64,000 nucleotides of DNA, from positions 107,124-171,123 of the forward strand of contig CALYLW010001006.1 in assembly GCA_944989445.1 (NCBI GenBank), in the 5' to 3' direction. The first letter of the stretch is position 1. Each line of letters starts with the position of its first letter. This DNA is from Ampullaceana balthica (taxonomy: Eukaryota; Mollusca; Gastropoda; Lymnaeidae). A model generated the notes under the pieces. That model worked only from the letters and a program-made list of their open reading frames with translations. It was not told the origin of the DNA and did no database searches. The position numbers and the translations under genes are program-made. Of the stretch, positions 1 to 12,127 are shown in pieces.

Positions 1-1480
1 ATGAGGCTCGGTGAGTAGCAGGTGTGTCCATGAGGCTCGGTGAGTAGCAGGTGTGTCCATGAGGCTGAGTAAGTGACAGTGGTGTCCATGAGACTGGGTA
101 AGTGGCAGGTGTGTCAATGAGGCCGAGTAAGTGACAGCCGTTTTGATGAGGCTGGGTAAATGGCAGCCGTGTCAATGAGGCTGGGTAAGTGGCAGATGTG
201 TCCATGAGGCTGTGTAAGTGGCAGGTGTGTCCATGAGGCTGGGTAATTGGCAGGTGTGTCCATGAGGTTGGGTAAGTGGCAAGTGTGTCCATGAGGCTCG
301 GTGTGTAGCAGGTTTGTCCATGAGGCTCGGTTAGTAGCAGGTGTGTCCATGAGGCTTGGTAAGTGGCAGGTGTGTCCATGAGGCTGGGTAAGTGGCAGGT
401 GTGTCCATGAGGCTGGGTAAGTGGCAGGTGTGTCCATGAGGCTGGTTAAGTGGCAGGTGTGTCCATGAGGCTGGGTAAGTTGCAGGTGTGTCCATGAGAC
501 TGGGTAAGTAGCAGGTGTGTCCATGAGCCTGGGTAAGTTGCAGGTGTGTCCATAAGGCTGGGTAAGTGGCTGGTGTGTCCATGAGGTTGGGTAAGTGGCA
601 GTTGTGTCCATGAGGATCTGTGAGTAGCAGGTGTGTCAATGAAGCTGAGTAAGTGGCAGGTATGTCCATTAGGCTGGGTAAGTGGCAGGTGTGTCCATGA
701 GGCTCGGTGAGTAGCAGGTGTGTCCATGAGGCTCGGTGAGTAGCAGGTGTGTCCATGAGGCTCGGTGAGTAACAGGTGTGTCCATGAGGCTGGGTTAGTA
801 GCAGGTTTGTCCATGAGGCTCGGTGAGTAGCAGGTCTGTCCATGAGGCTCGGTGAGTAGCAGGTGTGTCCTTGAGCCTGGGTAAGTAGCAGGTGTGTCCA
901 TGAGGCTGGGTGAGTAGCAGGTGTGTCCATGAGGCTGGGTAAGTGGCAGGTGTGTCCATTAGGCTGGGTAGGTGGCAGATGTGTTCATGAGGCTGGGTAT
1001 GTAGCAGGTGTGTCCATGAGGCTGGGTAAGTGGCATGCATGTCCAAGAGGCTCGGTGAGTAGCAGGTGTGTCCATGAGGCTGAGTAAGTGGCAGGTGCGT
1101 CCATGAGGCTGGGTAGGTGGCAGGTGTGTCCATGAGGCTTGGTAAGTGGAAGGCGTGTCCATGAGGCTCGTTGAGTAGCAGGTGTGTCCATTAGGCTGGG
1201 TAAGTGGCAGGTGTGTCCATGACGCTGGGTAAGTAGCATGTGTGTCCATTAGGCTGGGTAAGTGGCAGGCGTGTCCCCGAGGCTGGGTAAGTGGCAGATG
1301 TGTCCACGAGGCTGTGTAAGTGGCAGCCGTGTCAATGAGGCTGGGTAAGTGGCAGCCGTGTCCATGAGGCTGGGTAAGTGGCAGGTGTGTCCACGAGGCT
1401 GTGTAAGTGGCAGCCGTGTCAATGAGGCTGGGTAAGTGGCAGGTGTGTCCATGAGGCTGGTTAAGTGACAGCCGTGTCAA
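1..1480. repeat. 29-bp minisatellite, about 51 copies
   Basis: Head-to-tail 29-bp units with core TGTCCATGAGGCTGGGTAAG and many point variants (GGGTAAGTGGCAG and CGGTGAGTAGCAG subtypes are interspersed). The unit length is not a multiple of three, so all three minus-strand frames read the same 29-residue period; these apparent proteins are artefacts. The array runs off the left edge. It should lie in the intron downstream of the activation-loop exon. Confidence 0.97.
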
Positions 1481-1484
1481 TAAT

Positions 1485-1949
1485 GTATCTTATTCAGTTT
1501 TGTGAACTGGTCTAACCGTTTCGTCCAAGCTAATTTAGAGGTTTAGCGGAGCAGTAGAAAACCCATCGTAGAACCCCATTTAGAGGGTGCCCTAGTTGTA
1601 CCCCAGGGCGGGGCGGGGGAAGGCGTTGTAAATGACTTTAAGTACATGGAGTTCCAGTCCTAGAAAGTTCTTTGGGGTGCTGCGGGGGGCAAACCATTCC
1701 AGAGAAGTCCTCTGCTGTACCGACCTACGGACCGAGCGTTTCATATTGAGGTAGCCCTAACTCACCTTGTTAACGGAGGGTGAAGTATTGGTGGGGGGCC
1801 TTCCCAAGAAATAACGTTCTCAAAGTGCCGCTTCGCGGTCCGTAATGTGGGAGTTTGAGGCCCGTTAAGAAAGTGGCGCTGCATTTTGGGTGGGGCGTGG
1901 GGGGAGGGGGTGTCTAACGAGCCTCTTGAAGTCAATATATAATATTGCA
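1485..1949. other. Intronic spacer, nothing recognised
   Basis: G-rich stretches and no coding signal on either strand. It separates the 29-bp minisatellite from the duplicated splice junction. Confidence 0.5.
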
Positions 1950-2241
<292 letters not shown>

Positions 2242-2628
2242 TTAACATACATTCATAAATGATAAAATTGTGATTGGTTGTGAAGACGCAGGATCTGCTT
2301 TTAGCAACAAGGTGGTCCCCTGCATCAGCGACTTTTATTTATACACCAATCAGGCGTGCGTCGTGCCGTTCTTAGTTTTACATTCAGGGTGACAATTGAC
2401 AGTTTTTGAGTAAGAGTACCAACACAACTATACGATTACTTGAGATCTGTCAATTAATATGAAGGAACCACATCTCCTCAGGTGGAAGTCCCATGCTAAC
2501 GAGGTTCTCATTTTAATAATACATTTTACGTCACATATGGGTCTTCGGTGAATACAATTTAATAAAAAATTTCTTCATCAAATCACTAACCAACAAGTTC
2601 GTGTTATTTTGTTGAGTCGCAAAACAAC

Positions 2629-2684
2629 AAGAACGAGTGATTGTGCAAGAACGAGTGATTGTGTAAGAACGAGTGATTGTGCAA
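2629..2684. repeat. 18-bp tandem repeat, 3 copies
   Basis: Three copies of AAGAACGAGTGATTGTGC within the intron between the hinge and catalytic-loop exons. The rest of 2240-3000 shows nothing recognisable. Confidence 0.85.
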
Positions 2685-3000
2685 GAAAAAATAACAATTA
2701 CCTTGCATCTGACCTGACATCCCGTTTTAGTTGATTTAACAGATGTATCAAGTCTCAAGGGAACTCAAAATGTGTTGACACACTTACTCCCAAACTGTCA
2801 ATACATCAAATTGTTACAGCACTCTGAGCAAGTTACCCCAACGTGACTGCTAATCTTTGCTAAACTAATATACAATCTAACTGTCAGACAGTTGTTAACT
2901 TATTAACACGGTCTGGAGGGAATGGAATAGACGCGCTGTCCTAGTTCACCAAGTCATCATTGTTAAATCAGCGCTGATGTCTTGTGTTAACTTATTAAAT

Positions 3001-3065
3001 CCCTTATATTAACTTCGAAATCTTGTCGTTCGTCGTCGGGCTGGCGGGCGGGTGGAAAAACAAAA
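3001..3065 (+). mobile_element. Fragment of the AAATCCC repeat family
   Basis: About 65 bp matching the left end of the repeat copies at 47.5 kb and 59 kb (AAATCCCTTATATTAACTTC, then the GGCGGGCGG...AAAAACAAAAGT block). It is truncated, or interrupted by the fold-back structure that begins immediately to its right. Confidence 0.75.
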
Positions 3066-3546
3066 GTAAATAAAATAATGTAAAAAAATCTTTTTTAAAA
3101 AAGGACACGCTTTTATTTACATATAGAAAGTTCACTAAAAAGAAGAAAATGAAATTTTTCTATGAAAACAGCTGAAATCGGTGAACCTATCTACTGCACA
3201 TAAAATCGTGTGGTGCCCATCACAAATCATTTCTCATTGCAACTATTCTCTTACATATAGATAAATATTTCTAAGTAATGTGATAGTAGCATTTATATGA
3301 TCAAAGTTGTGAAACTTTTACTGTTTATTAATATTCATACAAATTTGTTTTTATGTTTCGCAGCCTTGTACACAATAGAGAGTTGTGATGAGCTCCCCAC
3401 GCTTTTATGTGCAGTAGATAGGTTCACCGATTTCATCTGTTTTCATAGAAAAAAATTATTTTATTCTATTTAGTGCACTTTCTATATGTAGATAAAAGCG
3501 TGTCCTTTTTAAAAGAAAAGATTTTTTTACATTATTTTATTTTCTA
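3066..3546. mobile_element. Fold-back inverted repeat
   Basis: Two long arms (about 3066-3215 and 3397-3546) are near-perfect reverse complements: for example TCGGTGAACCTATCTACTGC on the left pairs with GCAGTAGATAGGTTCACCGA on the right. Arms are roughly 150 bp and the loop roughly 180 bp. It looks like a fold-back MITE inserted in or beside an AAATCCC-family fragment. It has no coding capacity. Confidence 0.85.
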
Positions 3547-3776
3547 CATTTTAGTATCAACATTTTAAAAAATTGATTTTTCGACCATATCAATTCAATT
3601 TAATTAGTTAAACTTCATTGTCAATAACTTAAATGTGATAGTTGTAAAAAGAAAGATTATTCATTACAAATTTATGTATAATACAAAAAAAAACCATTTT
3701 CCGTAACTGAAAATTGATCCTCGTACCGCCGTGTTCGGCAATCGATCACGCTTATGTATAATACATAACCTTCCCT

Positions 3777-3853
3777 ACATGTAGTACAAATACATGCAGT
3801 GCAAATACATGCAGTATAAATACATGCAGTATAAATACATGCAGTACAAATAC
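3777..3853. repeat. 15-bp tandem repeat, 5 copies
   Basis: Units of ATACATGCAGTATAA with single-base variants. Confidence 0.85.
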
Positions 3854-3956
3854 TGTATACATTGGAAGACATAAAACTTTCTAATAAAAAAAAACAATTC
3901 GTAATTTATTATGATTAAGGGGTGATTATATTTTAAAGAATGGAGACTTCATTTTA

Positions 3957-4018
3957 AAACAAAGTCTCGTCAGGAGACTTTGTTTTAAAATAAATTCTCC
4001 GACGAGACTTTATTTTGG
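3957..4018. repeat. Short palindromic segment
   Basis: AAAGTCTCGTCAGGAGACTTTGT and a following ATTCTCCGACGAGACTTTAT block form overlapping inverted repeats that could fold into a hairpin in the intron. Function unknown. Confidence 0.6.
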
Positions 4019-4112
4019 GGGAGGCTATTTCCCGATACCGACAGTTCGCGTCTCTGTTGTGGTCTAGCCTGTGTAAGTCTTATAACCTTGTTCTTTAGAT
4101 CTCTGCCTAAAG

Positions 4113-4736
4113 ATTGAATGAAGGAACGTGCTAACAGGGATGCCTGAATGGAGGGACGTGCTTGTGCTTGCAACGATGTGGTTAGATGTGCTAGCAGGGT
4201 TGTATGAATGGAGGGATGTGCTAGCAGGGATGTATGAATGGAGGGACGTGCTAGCAGGGATGTCTGAATGGAGGGACGTGCTAGCAGGGATGTTTGAATG
4301 GAGAGACGTGCTATCAGGGATGTCTGAATGGAGAAACGTACTAGCAGGGATGTCTGAATGGTTAGACGTGCTAACAGGGATGTCTGAATGGTTAGACGTG
4401 CTAACAGGGATGTTTGAATGGAGAGACGAGCTAGCAGGGATGTTTGAATGGAGGGACGTGCTAGCAGGGATGTCTGAATGGTTAGACGTGCTAACAGGGA
4501 TGTCTGAATGGTTAGACGTGCTAGCAGGGATGTTTGAATGGTTAGACGTGGTAACAGGGATGTTTGAATGGAGAGACGTGCTAGCAGGGATGTTTGAATG
4601 GAGGGACGTGCTTGCATGGATGTGGTTAGACGTGCTAGCTGGGATGTCTGAATGGAGGGACGTGCTAGCATGGATGTGGTTAGACGTGCTAGCTGGGCTG
4701 TCTGAATGGAGGGACGTGCTAGCAGAGATGCCTCAC
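4113..4736. repeat. 30-bp minisatellite abutting a splice donor, about 21 copies
   Basis: 30-bp units around GAATGGAGGGACGTGCTAGC with GGAGGG, GGAGAG and GGTTAG variants. The period is a multiple of three, so both strands show long open frames (222 codons plus, 228 codons minus) that are not genes. The final unit stops within a few bases of the GTGAGG donor of the exon at 4737-4858, so this intron begins, in transcript direction, directly with satellite. Confidence 0.96.
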
Positions 4737-4858
4737 CTTGCTCAACTGTATGCCCTTCCTGTCGGACGTCTGGAAGTGAGGATCCATGCGTCTTAGAAGT
4801 TCTGACAGGTCACCGTGGTCCATGTACTCGAATATCATGTACGGACATCCGGCTGGAC
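4737..4858 (-). CDS. Receptor tyrosine kinase exon: hinge and helix D
   Basis: 122 nt, entering in phase 1 (the first two bases finish a Gly codon) and ending in phase 0 at a GTGAGG donor. It encodes 40 further residues including the hinge MIFEYMDHGDLSELL, with Phe at the gatekeeper position, then a hydrophilic kinase-insert-like loop (RRMDPHFQTSDRK) and IQLSK. FEYM followed by HGDL is typical of Trk and related kinases; DDR receptors usually carry Thr at the gatekeeper. It joins without frame disruption to 11861-11948 upstream and 2065-2238 downstream. The plus-strand open frame over this region is a shadow. Confidence 0.92.
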
Positions 4859-4859
4859 C

Positions 4860-5514
4860 TGGTGGTTGACGTCGTTAAAATGTTGAAGTGGTTGGATGTG
4901 TTTGGGGGGGGGGTAGAAGGGAAAGAAATCCATGTTAATAACATGATATTAAGCTATAAACCAAAATATATGAGCGCATCTCTTGGTGAAAGTTGACGTA
5001 GTGGAGTTGTTAACGCCAGATAATAGAACACCATTAAAATTACAATGATATCCCGTAATACCTAGTTAATTATACAATGTATCATTCCGGTTAAGGATAT
5101 AACGTCCCTTACAACGGATAATAAGAACAAGCTAATGAGACATTCCACGCTGCGCATGTCAAGTCCATGAGATTTGTGCTTGAGATGTCAGTGGCCTAGT
5201 CAAAGATTATTTTATAATTTATAACTTAGGAGATTATTGTCTTGTAATTACATTTTTATAGCGGATGCTTAAATATAATCAAGTTTGACGTGAAACACAT
5301 CGAATTGCGGATTAATCCTAATATTTACGTGGTCATAGCAACAATCAATATACATAATTCCCGTTGTCTGTATGTATGGATGTAATTAGAATGCTGTTAG
5401 GTGGCGCTTCGAAATTTGTAATGCTGTCAGGTGGTGCTGCGATCGATTTTGTATAAAAATATTATATGACTTCATTGTTTTTGCTTATATTTTAATTTTT
5501 GAAAAGGGAGCACA
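4860..5514. other. Intronic sequence, nothing recognised
   Basis: AT-rich with a short G run near 4903-4913. No coding or repeat structure seen beyond two similar GCTGT(T/C)AGGTGG blocks near 5390-5440. Confidence 0.5.
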
Positions 5515-5718
5515 ATGAAGCGTCGCCAGTTGCCAGTAATTTTGGCTTTTGCAATGACAATCAATAAGAGTCAAGGCCAGTCTTTCAGCATTGTCGGTGT
5601 ATATCTCCCTGAGCCAGTTTTCACTCATGGACAATCATCTGTCGCATTAACTCGAGGCAGATATCATAAAAATTTGAATTTTTTTTTAAAAATACCGATC
5701 ATCAAGGACATTTGCTAA
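5515..5718 (+). pseudogene. Helitron-type PIF1 helicase C-terminal fragment
   Basis: 67 codons reading [15 protein letters not shown], then [14 protein letters not shown] and VALTRGR. These match the last conserved motifs (V and VI region) of the PIF1-like helicase domain of Helitron Rep/Hel proteins. An intact Rep/Hel is well over 1000 residues, so this is only the tail. No Rep domain or further helicase motifs are visible upstream. It is a relic inside a kinase-gene intron on the opposite strand to the gene. Confidence 0.85.
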
Positions 5719-5924
5719 AGAACTCGATAATATTTACAAGAAACATTGTTATTAAAGAAATTTTGAACTAAATAAATCATTATTCCTTTTTTGAATCTAT
5801 TGTTTTTTTTAATTATCTTAAACAAATATTAATTTGTTACAGCAGTAATTTTATATTGATCTCAATCCAAAAACGATTCTGTCATTTTTGACGGGTTATC
5901 TCTAGTCTATAATATAGTTTACCA

Positions 5925-6060
5925 AAGCAAGAGCGAGTATGTGCAACTAAGCATGACCAATGATCCTTAATGGGGTCGACCAATCAGTTTATGGTTGACA
6001 AACGGAGGTGGTGGAGAGAGGGGTATGCCTCGAGACCAACAATGGGTCTTGCGTTCACTT
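5925..6060 (+). mobile_element. Partial SINE body
   Basis: The stretch containing GACCAATCAGTTTATGG and CTCGAGACCAACAATG repeats the body of the full SINE that follows at 6086-6475, giving a partial head-to-tail dimer. Confidence 0.65.
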
Positions 6061-6085
6061 GCGTTGTTCCTTCATAGAATAACAT

Positions 6086-6475
6086 GTGATTCGTAGTGTA
6101 GTGGTTATCACGTCCAACTTACACACGGAAGGTCCTGGGTTTAAGCCCCTGGGAAAACATTATTTTTTAATTATTAAAAATGTGTGTTTGTGCCCGTTGT
6201 TAACCCCCTCTTTTGCCAACATGGCTGACCCTCGCTAGAGTCGGCCAATCACAGTTTATGGGATCAAGCTAGGGTGGTGAAGGGTGGTGGGAAGGGAGAT
6301 AACCACAGTGCGAATGTCTCGAGACCAACAATGCATCGGTGGTTGCCTCCACAGACCCTCACTCACTTTGATTTCTTCGTGCTGTAGTTTGTGTCCATTC
6401 TCGCCCCCCCCTTTCTTTGCACTATCCATGAGCAAGTCTGTGGCGTATGCTATGCCGCGGGGCGTATCTAGTTCC
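6086..6475 (+). mobile_element. tRNA-Val-derived SINE
   Basis: The head (6086-6159) resembles tRNA-Val: A-box region TAGTGTAGTGGTTATCACG, anticodon loop CTTACAC (UAC) and B-box-like GGTTTAAGCCC. The acceptor stem and T arm are degenerate. A body of about 300 bp follows and is shared with 47254-47510 and 48970-49085 (TTTGCACTATC, AAGTCTGTGGCG). The presence of a shared body rules out a plain tRNA gene. Confidence 0.8.
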
Positions 6476-6812
6476 TAATATTTACGTAATCAGCAACATT
6501 ATTATCCACCTGGCTATTCTACTGCTTCAAATTTAAAGTTTTAACAAAAGTACCTCTCAACTCTAATTATTATTATCTTTGATATAAACAAGCAAGTTCC
6601 AATTTGATTTAACAAAGTGGTTCCCAAACTTTTTTTTACCCGTGGACCCCTTTTATAGTCAAAACTTACCCACAGACCCCCAAGTGAAAACGTTACATAA
6701 ATATAATAGTATACAAATAATTTACTAATTAAATAAACATTTTGTTGAAGAATTATTTATTTAAATTAAAATTTTCATAAATTTAAAAACAAAATCAATG
6801 ACTTGGATGAAC

Positions 6813-8590
6813 TTAATGAGAATTTAATAATTTTATGAGTATATTAATGTCCGGCTCAATGTTTGTGAGTAGCAAACGCAAATCCCCACGAGCACTAATG
6901 TCGAGCTGGTTTCTTTTGTTTGTTATGAGGTTCATAACGGCACTGAATCCACGTTCTACCAAATAGGAAGACGGGAAAGCAGTCAACAACTTTTGTACAA
7001 TAACCCATAATGCAGGATATAACACTGGGATCTCTTTTTGTAACCTGAATTTGTGGTATCCCTTTTCAAACATTGGTTTAAATTCCTCATTTGTGGATAA
7101 TTCAATAAGTTGCTCGTGTATTAGTATGGATTCATCTATGTCTGGGATCTGAGTTTGTCCCTTTGTTCAACACCCAGTCGGAAATATCCAAGTGATAATA
7201 TCTTCAAATCTCTGGTTCAGGTCTGCATGATGAGCCGCTAAGTGGTGACAGTAGGCAAGCAAGTCTTCATCTCTATTTTGCAATTTCGAAAGATTTTGAA
7301 ACTCAGACATTCTCCTCTCCCCACGTTTTGTTTACACAGGAAATTCTTTTCAATAAACGCAGATATTACGCTTTTAGTTTTGATTTTAAAATTGAATTGG
7401 CCACCTTTTAGTTTCAAATTAGTTTCGTTAAATTTGGCAAACAAATCTGTCATGTAGGCTATGTCATTTTTTGAGTTAATTAAAATTTTTCTCAAATCAT
7501 TGTCTTTGCCTTCCAGGAATTCCAGTACTGAATCAAAGAGAGCATAAAATCGATTTAAACATGCACTTTTAGATAACCAACGTACTTCTGTGAGAATTTG
7601 TAAACAATTATAGTCTTCATCATTTTCCAAACAAAGTTTAGATAATAATATATCACGTAAGTCATTCCTTTTGATTTTATTAACTGCTCTAATTACATAA
7701 TCTAGTGATCCATGCAAACGTTCGCTAAGATTTTTGAAACTAAATGATGTCGATGAATGACACAATGCACTGAACATACATGTGGTACAGCTTGTTTTAA
7801 GTATGCCAGAAAACCTCGTTATCTTCCTACCATTGCCTTTAGAAATGATATTAGTCAAAGTTATAGGTTTTTTTTCATCGAAAAATCTTTTTAATTCAGT
7901 AAATAGCGTTTCACCTTTCGTATCTGTTTCCAAACATTTAACAAACAACAGTTTTTTGCAAAATTGTTCTTCTTTTACAAATTTTACATAAGCTAAAAGT
8001 AAAGCCTCGTTTCCTGGTAAAGTGGACTCGTTAAGCTGTAGGGAAAATTCAGATGTTTTTAAGTAATCACATCAATAATTTTAAAAACACTGAGCCATTT
8101 TGTTAATCCTCCTTTGGACTGAATTATTGCTCAGTGGATTTCTTTTTGTGATGTCGAAGCCTGGTTTGTGCAAAACAGTGCTTATCACTTCACTTACAGC
8201 TGGTAAAATATGTTCTTCACTATTCGTGTGGGGCTTTCCAGACTTTGCAATCCATAAAGAAATACTATAACACGCACGCAGTCCATCGTCATCTCACTTA
8301 AATGTTGTCCCTATGAGTTGTTGAAGTGATGGCGTTTTCAAATATGTTTTGGGCTGCTTCAAAAGTCTTTAAATCTTTATCTTTTTATCAATATGGAGTT
8401 TCATTAAATGTTCCTTAAATTTGGAAGGTCTCATAGAATCATTCGACAAAGTTTTATTTCACAGAAGACACATTGGTAAAATACTATTTCCTTGAAATGA
8501 AATAAAGCCATACTTCAAATTTTCAACACTGTTCTGTCGACATTTTTTGTTCAATCACTCATCTGTTAAAAGGGCACAAACATATAAGAA
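6813..8590 (-). pseudogene. Decayed hAT transposase (ZBED5/SCAND3-like)
   Basis: Two minus-strand open segments (7948-7238, 7073-6813) plus degenerate flanks. The first has LTEVRWLSKSACLNRFYALF and then VLEFL, the TEVRWLS block of ZBED5/FAM200-type hAT proteins. The second has SSYLVERGFSAVM, LITNKRNQLDI and RGDLRLLLTNIEPDI, which is the C-terminal hAT dimerisation domain. Frameshifts separate the segments and no BED zinc finger start is intact, so it cannot encode a working protein. Confidence 0.88.
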
Positions 8591-9124
8591 AAATTGTATA
8601 TAAATGTTTTATTCGAAAACGGTTACTTAACTATTAATTATTAAATGTTTCAATGGAATGCTGCAGTAAAACCCTTTAGAATTAATTGACGTGAGGCGGG
8701 AGGATACAATTCTATTTAATTTTTTTTCAAAAAACTTTATTAGTTTTATTTTGTTAAAAATAACCTTAAGGTATTACTATGTTGAAAATGTGAAAAATTA
8801 ATTTCAAAAGATAAAAATTGTATCAAATATTAAATATTTTTACGTTCAAAAGTGGATTATCTCGATAACAATACAAAATTCAACTTTATCAAAACTTCAA
8901 ACCAACAATACTAAACTTATTTTAGCCTAAGATTGGGAAAATTTGTTTATACACTTCGTATCAGCATTGCATAAAGATAATTGTCGATTGAATGTACGAC
9001 TCTTTTAGACTTTATATTGTAGACAAGTTATGCTTGTAGCAGCATAAATACGTTGCTGTATAAAACTATTTTCGGTAGTCTGTCTCACACTGCGCCATTT
9101 TAAACTTCGAGAGAAAAATAAAAC

Positions 9125-9622
9125 AAACCCGTAAAAACAAAGTTTTTGACTATAAATCCCTTATATATGAGACATAACTAACAGTATTGATTATTTTCAA
9201 ACATTTCAAATTTGCTTCATAACCCTGGGGAGGGTGAGAGGGGAAAAGTCTGGTCACCGATTCGCTTGACCGAGCTCAGCGTGACACGTAAAATGTAAAC
9301 AAAAGTGCCCCGGCGCTTCGACGGGTCGCCTCAACGCGTCAACTCAAACTTTCACGTGGGAAAAAAACAATAACAAACCGTGAATTTGAATTACATACCT
9401 CATATAAGGATAAACTAAAAATGCATTAATTTAATTACGGTACGTTTGATCGACCTGAAATTTTGATACGATTCATTGTTAGGTGAGTCGGGTCCGTGTG
9501 CCAAATTTCAGCTCGATCGGATCACTGGAAGTGGGTCATTTTCGACTTTTGTTTTTCCGCCCGCCCAGCCCATGAGATGATGAGATGATGAGACGGCCGC
9601 GAAGTTAATATAAGGGATTTTA
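9125..9622 (-). mobile_element. AAATCCC-family element, reverse orientation
   Basis: Reads on the minus strand from AAATCCCTTATATTAACTTC at the right to ATATATAAGGGATTTATAG at the left, with the conserved hairpin core near 9448-9532 (GATCGACCTGAAATTT paired with AAATTTCAGCTCGATC). It is nested in the hAT element. Confidence 0.85.
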
Positions 9623-10329
9623 AAAAGGGGGGTGGCTGGGGTGGAGATGTCTATGTTTCAATATTTTAGGTATCTAAAGCAATTTTTTAATGTTAATAAA
9701 TTAAAAAATGTTATCATAATATATTAGAAAATATTTTAAAGTATTATTTTGCTAACTCTAAAAAGGTTTTTGGTCGAATTTTGAATTATAAAAAGTCTTT
9801 TTGCTGACTCGATACATGTATTTTTAATCGTCCAATCATATCAAATGTGGTATCAATGGAAAGCTGTCAGTAAGTCTTATAAGATAAATATAACTTAACG
9901 ACACGTCAAAATTATTTACCCAACCCTGCAATCATCGTCATTTCAGTCAAAATATTGTATTTTTATGACCTACATATAGGGTCTCCGCCTTTCTCACGCA
10001 TCAAAATTGACATACCATTCAATTAACAAACCAGTTTGATTGGTTACAGCTGTGAAAATATTGTAGTCATACTTTTGTTTCTAGATCAAATGAATTTATT
10101 TTACTCAGGACCTAAAAATCGCTACTACTGTATTCATTGTTACTTTTCTTTTTTCCGTAATGAGTAAGAATATAACATAATTTTATTATTTTTAAACTAA
10201 ACCTTCCGCGGACCCCCTGACGTTGTTCAGGGACCCCCAAATCAATTTTAATTTTCCACGGACCCCCTAAACGGTTCCGCGGACCCCTGGGGATCCGTAG
10301 GGACCACTTTGGGAACCACTGATTTAACA

Positions 10330-11195
10330 CATGAAAGCAACATTCGCACTGTTTCTGACTTATACCTTGCACATTCTAAAACTCCTGCAAATTTTTTAAA
10401 ATTCTTAAAATTTTTAAAATGTCTGGGTAAAATCAGAAATTATTATGTGGTAAATTATTTTAGAAAACATTCAATTTTTGTAGGTAAAGATAGATTAAAT
10501 ATTATTGACACTTCTGATAACACTATTGCATGTATATATTGTTATCTTTCAAAGATAAGAGATGTGAGGTACAATACACAGAGATAGGTCATTGAACGTG
10601 AAAGGGAGTAGTTATACGGAAGACATAAGATGAAAGTACGCGCTCTTAGAATTTTCGGAACATTTAATTTCAGTCCCGGGACAGCTGTCACAATCTAACA
10701 TCTTAGGTAACAGCGAACCACACACACACACCTCGGTCCATATAAGTTCCAAAATTACCAAGGATTTAGAGCTTCTGACCAATATACTTTGGAGTTGATG
10801 GTCGAGTTTATTGAGTGGTGACTAGTGTGTAGGGTTTCTTAATCATATCTGGGATTCTACTATTTCGTGTCAAATTTAAAAAAAATTCATACCCCTATCA
10901 AAATGTAGCGCCTTTTGAGACAACCTCCGCAAAATTTTGTTTTGGCTTTAGGACTACATTGTAATGGAATGTTACAAACACTCATCTCTTCGACTTGTAC
11001 GGAATTGACAGTTTTAATTTCAAACGGCCTAAAAGTCTGCCCAAGCACTTTTCTATTTCAGCGCAAAACTTTCGTGTCAAAGCCTGTTTCATTTTTATAG
11101 AAACCAAGTTAAGTCTTTTAAAGAGGCTTACGACGATGCAATGGATGGCTTAATATCTGCATCACAGTTTATTAGACTGTCGGTAAGGATTGGAG
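10330..11195. other. Intronic sequence, nothing recognised
   Basis: No supportable exon. Short open frames here have no recognisable protein similarity or splice context. Confidence 0.5.
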
Positions 11196-11630
11196 TTTAG
11201 TGTCTGGATTGATGCGGTAAGAACTCTTTCATTTCTTAGTGTCTGGATTGATGCGGTTAGAACTCTTTCATTTCTTAGTGTCTGGATTGATGCGGCCAGA
11301 ACTCTTTCATTTCTTAGTGTCTGGATTGATGCGGTTAGAACTCTTTCATTTCTTAGTGTCTGGATTGATGCGGTAAGAACTCTTTCATTTCTTAGTGTCT
11401 GGATTGATGCGGTTAGAACTCTTTCATTTCTTAGTGTCTGGATTGATGCGGCCAGAACTCTTTCATTTCTTAGTGTCTGGATTGATGCGACCAGAACTCT
11501 TTCATTTCTTAGTGTCTGGATTGATGCGGTTAGAACTCTTTCATTTCTTAGTGTCTGGATTGATGCGGTTAGAACTCTTTCATTTCTTAGTGTCTGGATT
11601 GATGCGGTTAGAACTCTTTCATTTCTTCAC
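11196..11630. repeat. 39-bp minisatellite, 11 copies
   Basis: Units around TGTCTGGATTGATGCGG followed by AGAACTCTTTCATTTC. The unit is 13 codons, so plus-strand frames stay open for up to 147 codons (repeating SVWIDAVRTLSFL). It lies in the kinase intron on the opposite strand to the gene and is not a gene itself. Confidence 0.96.
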
Positions 11631-11860
11631 TGAGCTTTTCAAATAATTTGGACCATTTCACAACTCTCGGCCAAAATTAACCGGCTAATGTAGACAGTTA
11701 GATTTAAACTTGTAATACATATAAACAACAGCCAATCAACCAAATGTAGTATATAAGTCATTTAGTATATAATTGGTCATTTTCACAGATAGTAGAATGT
11801 AGTATATAAGTGACCATTTCAACACAGGGTAAAATGAAAACAACACGAGGTGACTCTGAC

Positions 11861-11948
11861 CTTGTACGACTATGCCCAGCAGCTTGAGTATGTTGTCGTG
11901 GTCAAAGGCCGCCATGATCTCCACCTCACGGTCAAAGTCTTCTTGTGC
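11861..11948 (-). CDS. Receptor tyrosine kinase exon: helix C
   Basis: 88 nt, phase 0 start (acceptor CCCCAG), phase 1 end (donor GTCAGA). It encodes DFDREVEIMAAFDHDNI, in which the Glu of DREVEIM is the helix C glutamate that pairs with the catalytic lysine, followed by LKLLGIVVQ and a split Gly codon completed in the exon at 4737-4858. This matches the RExxxM...HxNIxxLLG pattern of receptor tyrosine kinases. Confidence 0.92.
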
Positions 11949-11949
11949 C

Positions 11950-12127
11950 TGGGGACAAGCCACAAATACAGAACCTTACAAACATGTACACACACTTACC
12001 AACAAATACACGAGCTTACCTAAAAATACATGAACTAAACAACAAATATACGAACATAACACACACACACACACACAAATTAAAAAAAAACTAGAACTAA
12101 AAATACTAAAGCACAGGATTGATGTTA
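11950..12127. other. Intronic sequence with short CA run
   Basis: Imperfect ACAAATACACGAACTTACC-like repeats and a (CA)n near 12060-12076. Nothing else seen. Confidence 0.6.

Larger units (their letters stand above)
6615..10321 (-). mobile_element. hAT transposon, 3.7 kb, with 8-bp target duplication
   Basis: Terminal inverted repeats AAGTGGTTCCCAAAC on the left and, as reverse complement, CAGTGGTTCCCAAAG on the right. Both are flanked by the identical 8-bp duplication ATTTAACA (6607-6614, 10322-10329). The subterminal DNA carries the GTGGACCCC/GGGGTCCGCGG blocks common in this group. A decayed minus-strand transposase fills the left half. A reversed AAATCCC-family element is nested at 9125-9622. 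The element is inserted in the kinase intron between 4859 and 11860. Confidence 0.93.

Noticed and set aside
114..1480. Several 150-200 codon minus-strand proteins (MDTPATYPASWTHL-like repeats)
   Set aside because: A 29-bp satellite unit without stop codons opens all three frames with the same repeating residues; no start context or splice support.
6086..6159. Functional tRNA-Val gene
   Set aside because: Stems are degenerate and the same body sequence follows it and the copy at 47254, which is the structure of a SINE.
10112..10372. 86-codon minus-strand frame (NQWFPKWSLRIPRGP)
   Set aside because: Translation of the hAT terminal inverted repeat, which spans the element's right end.
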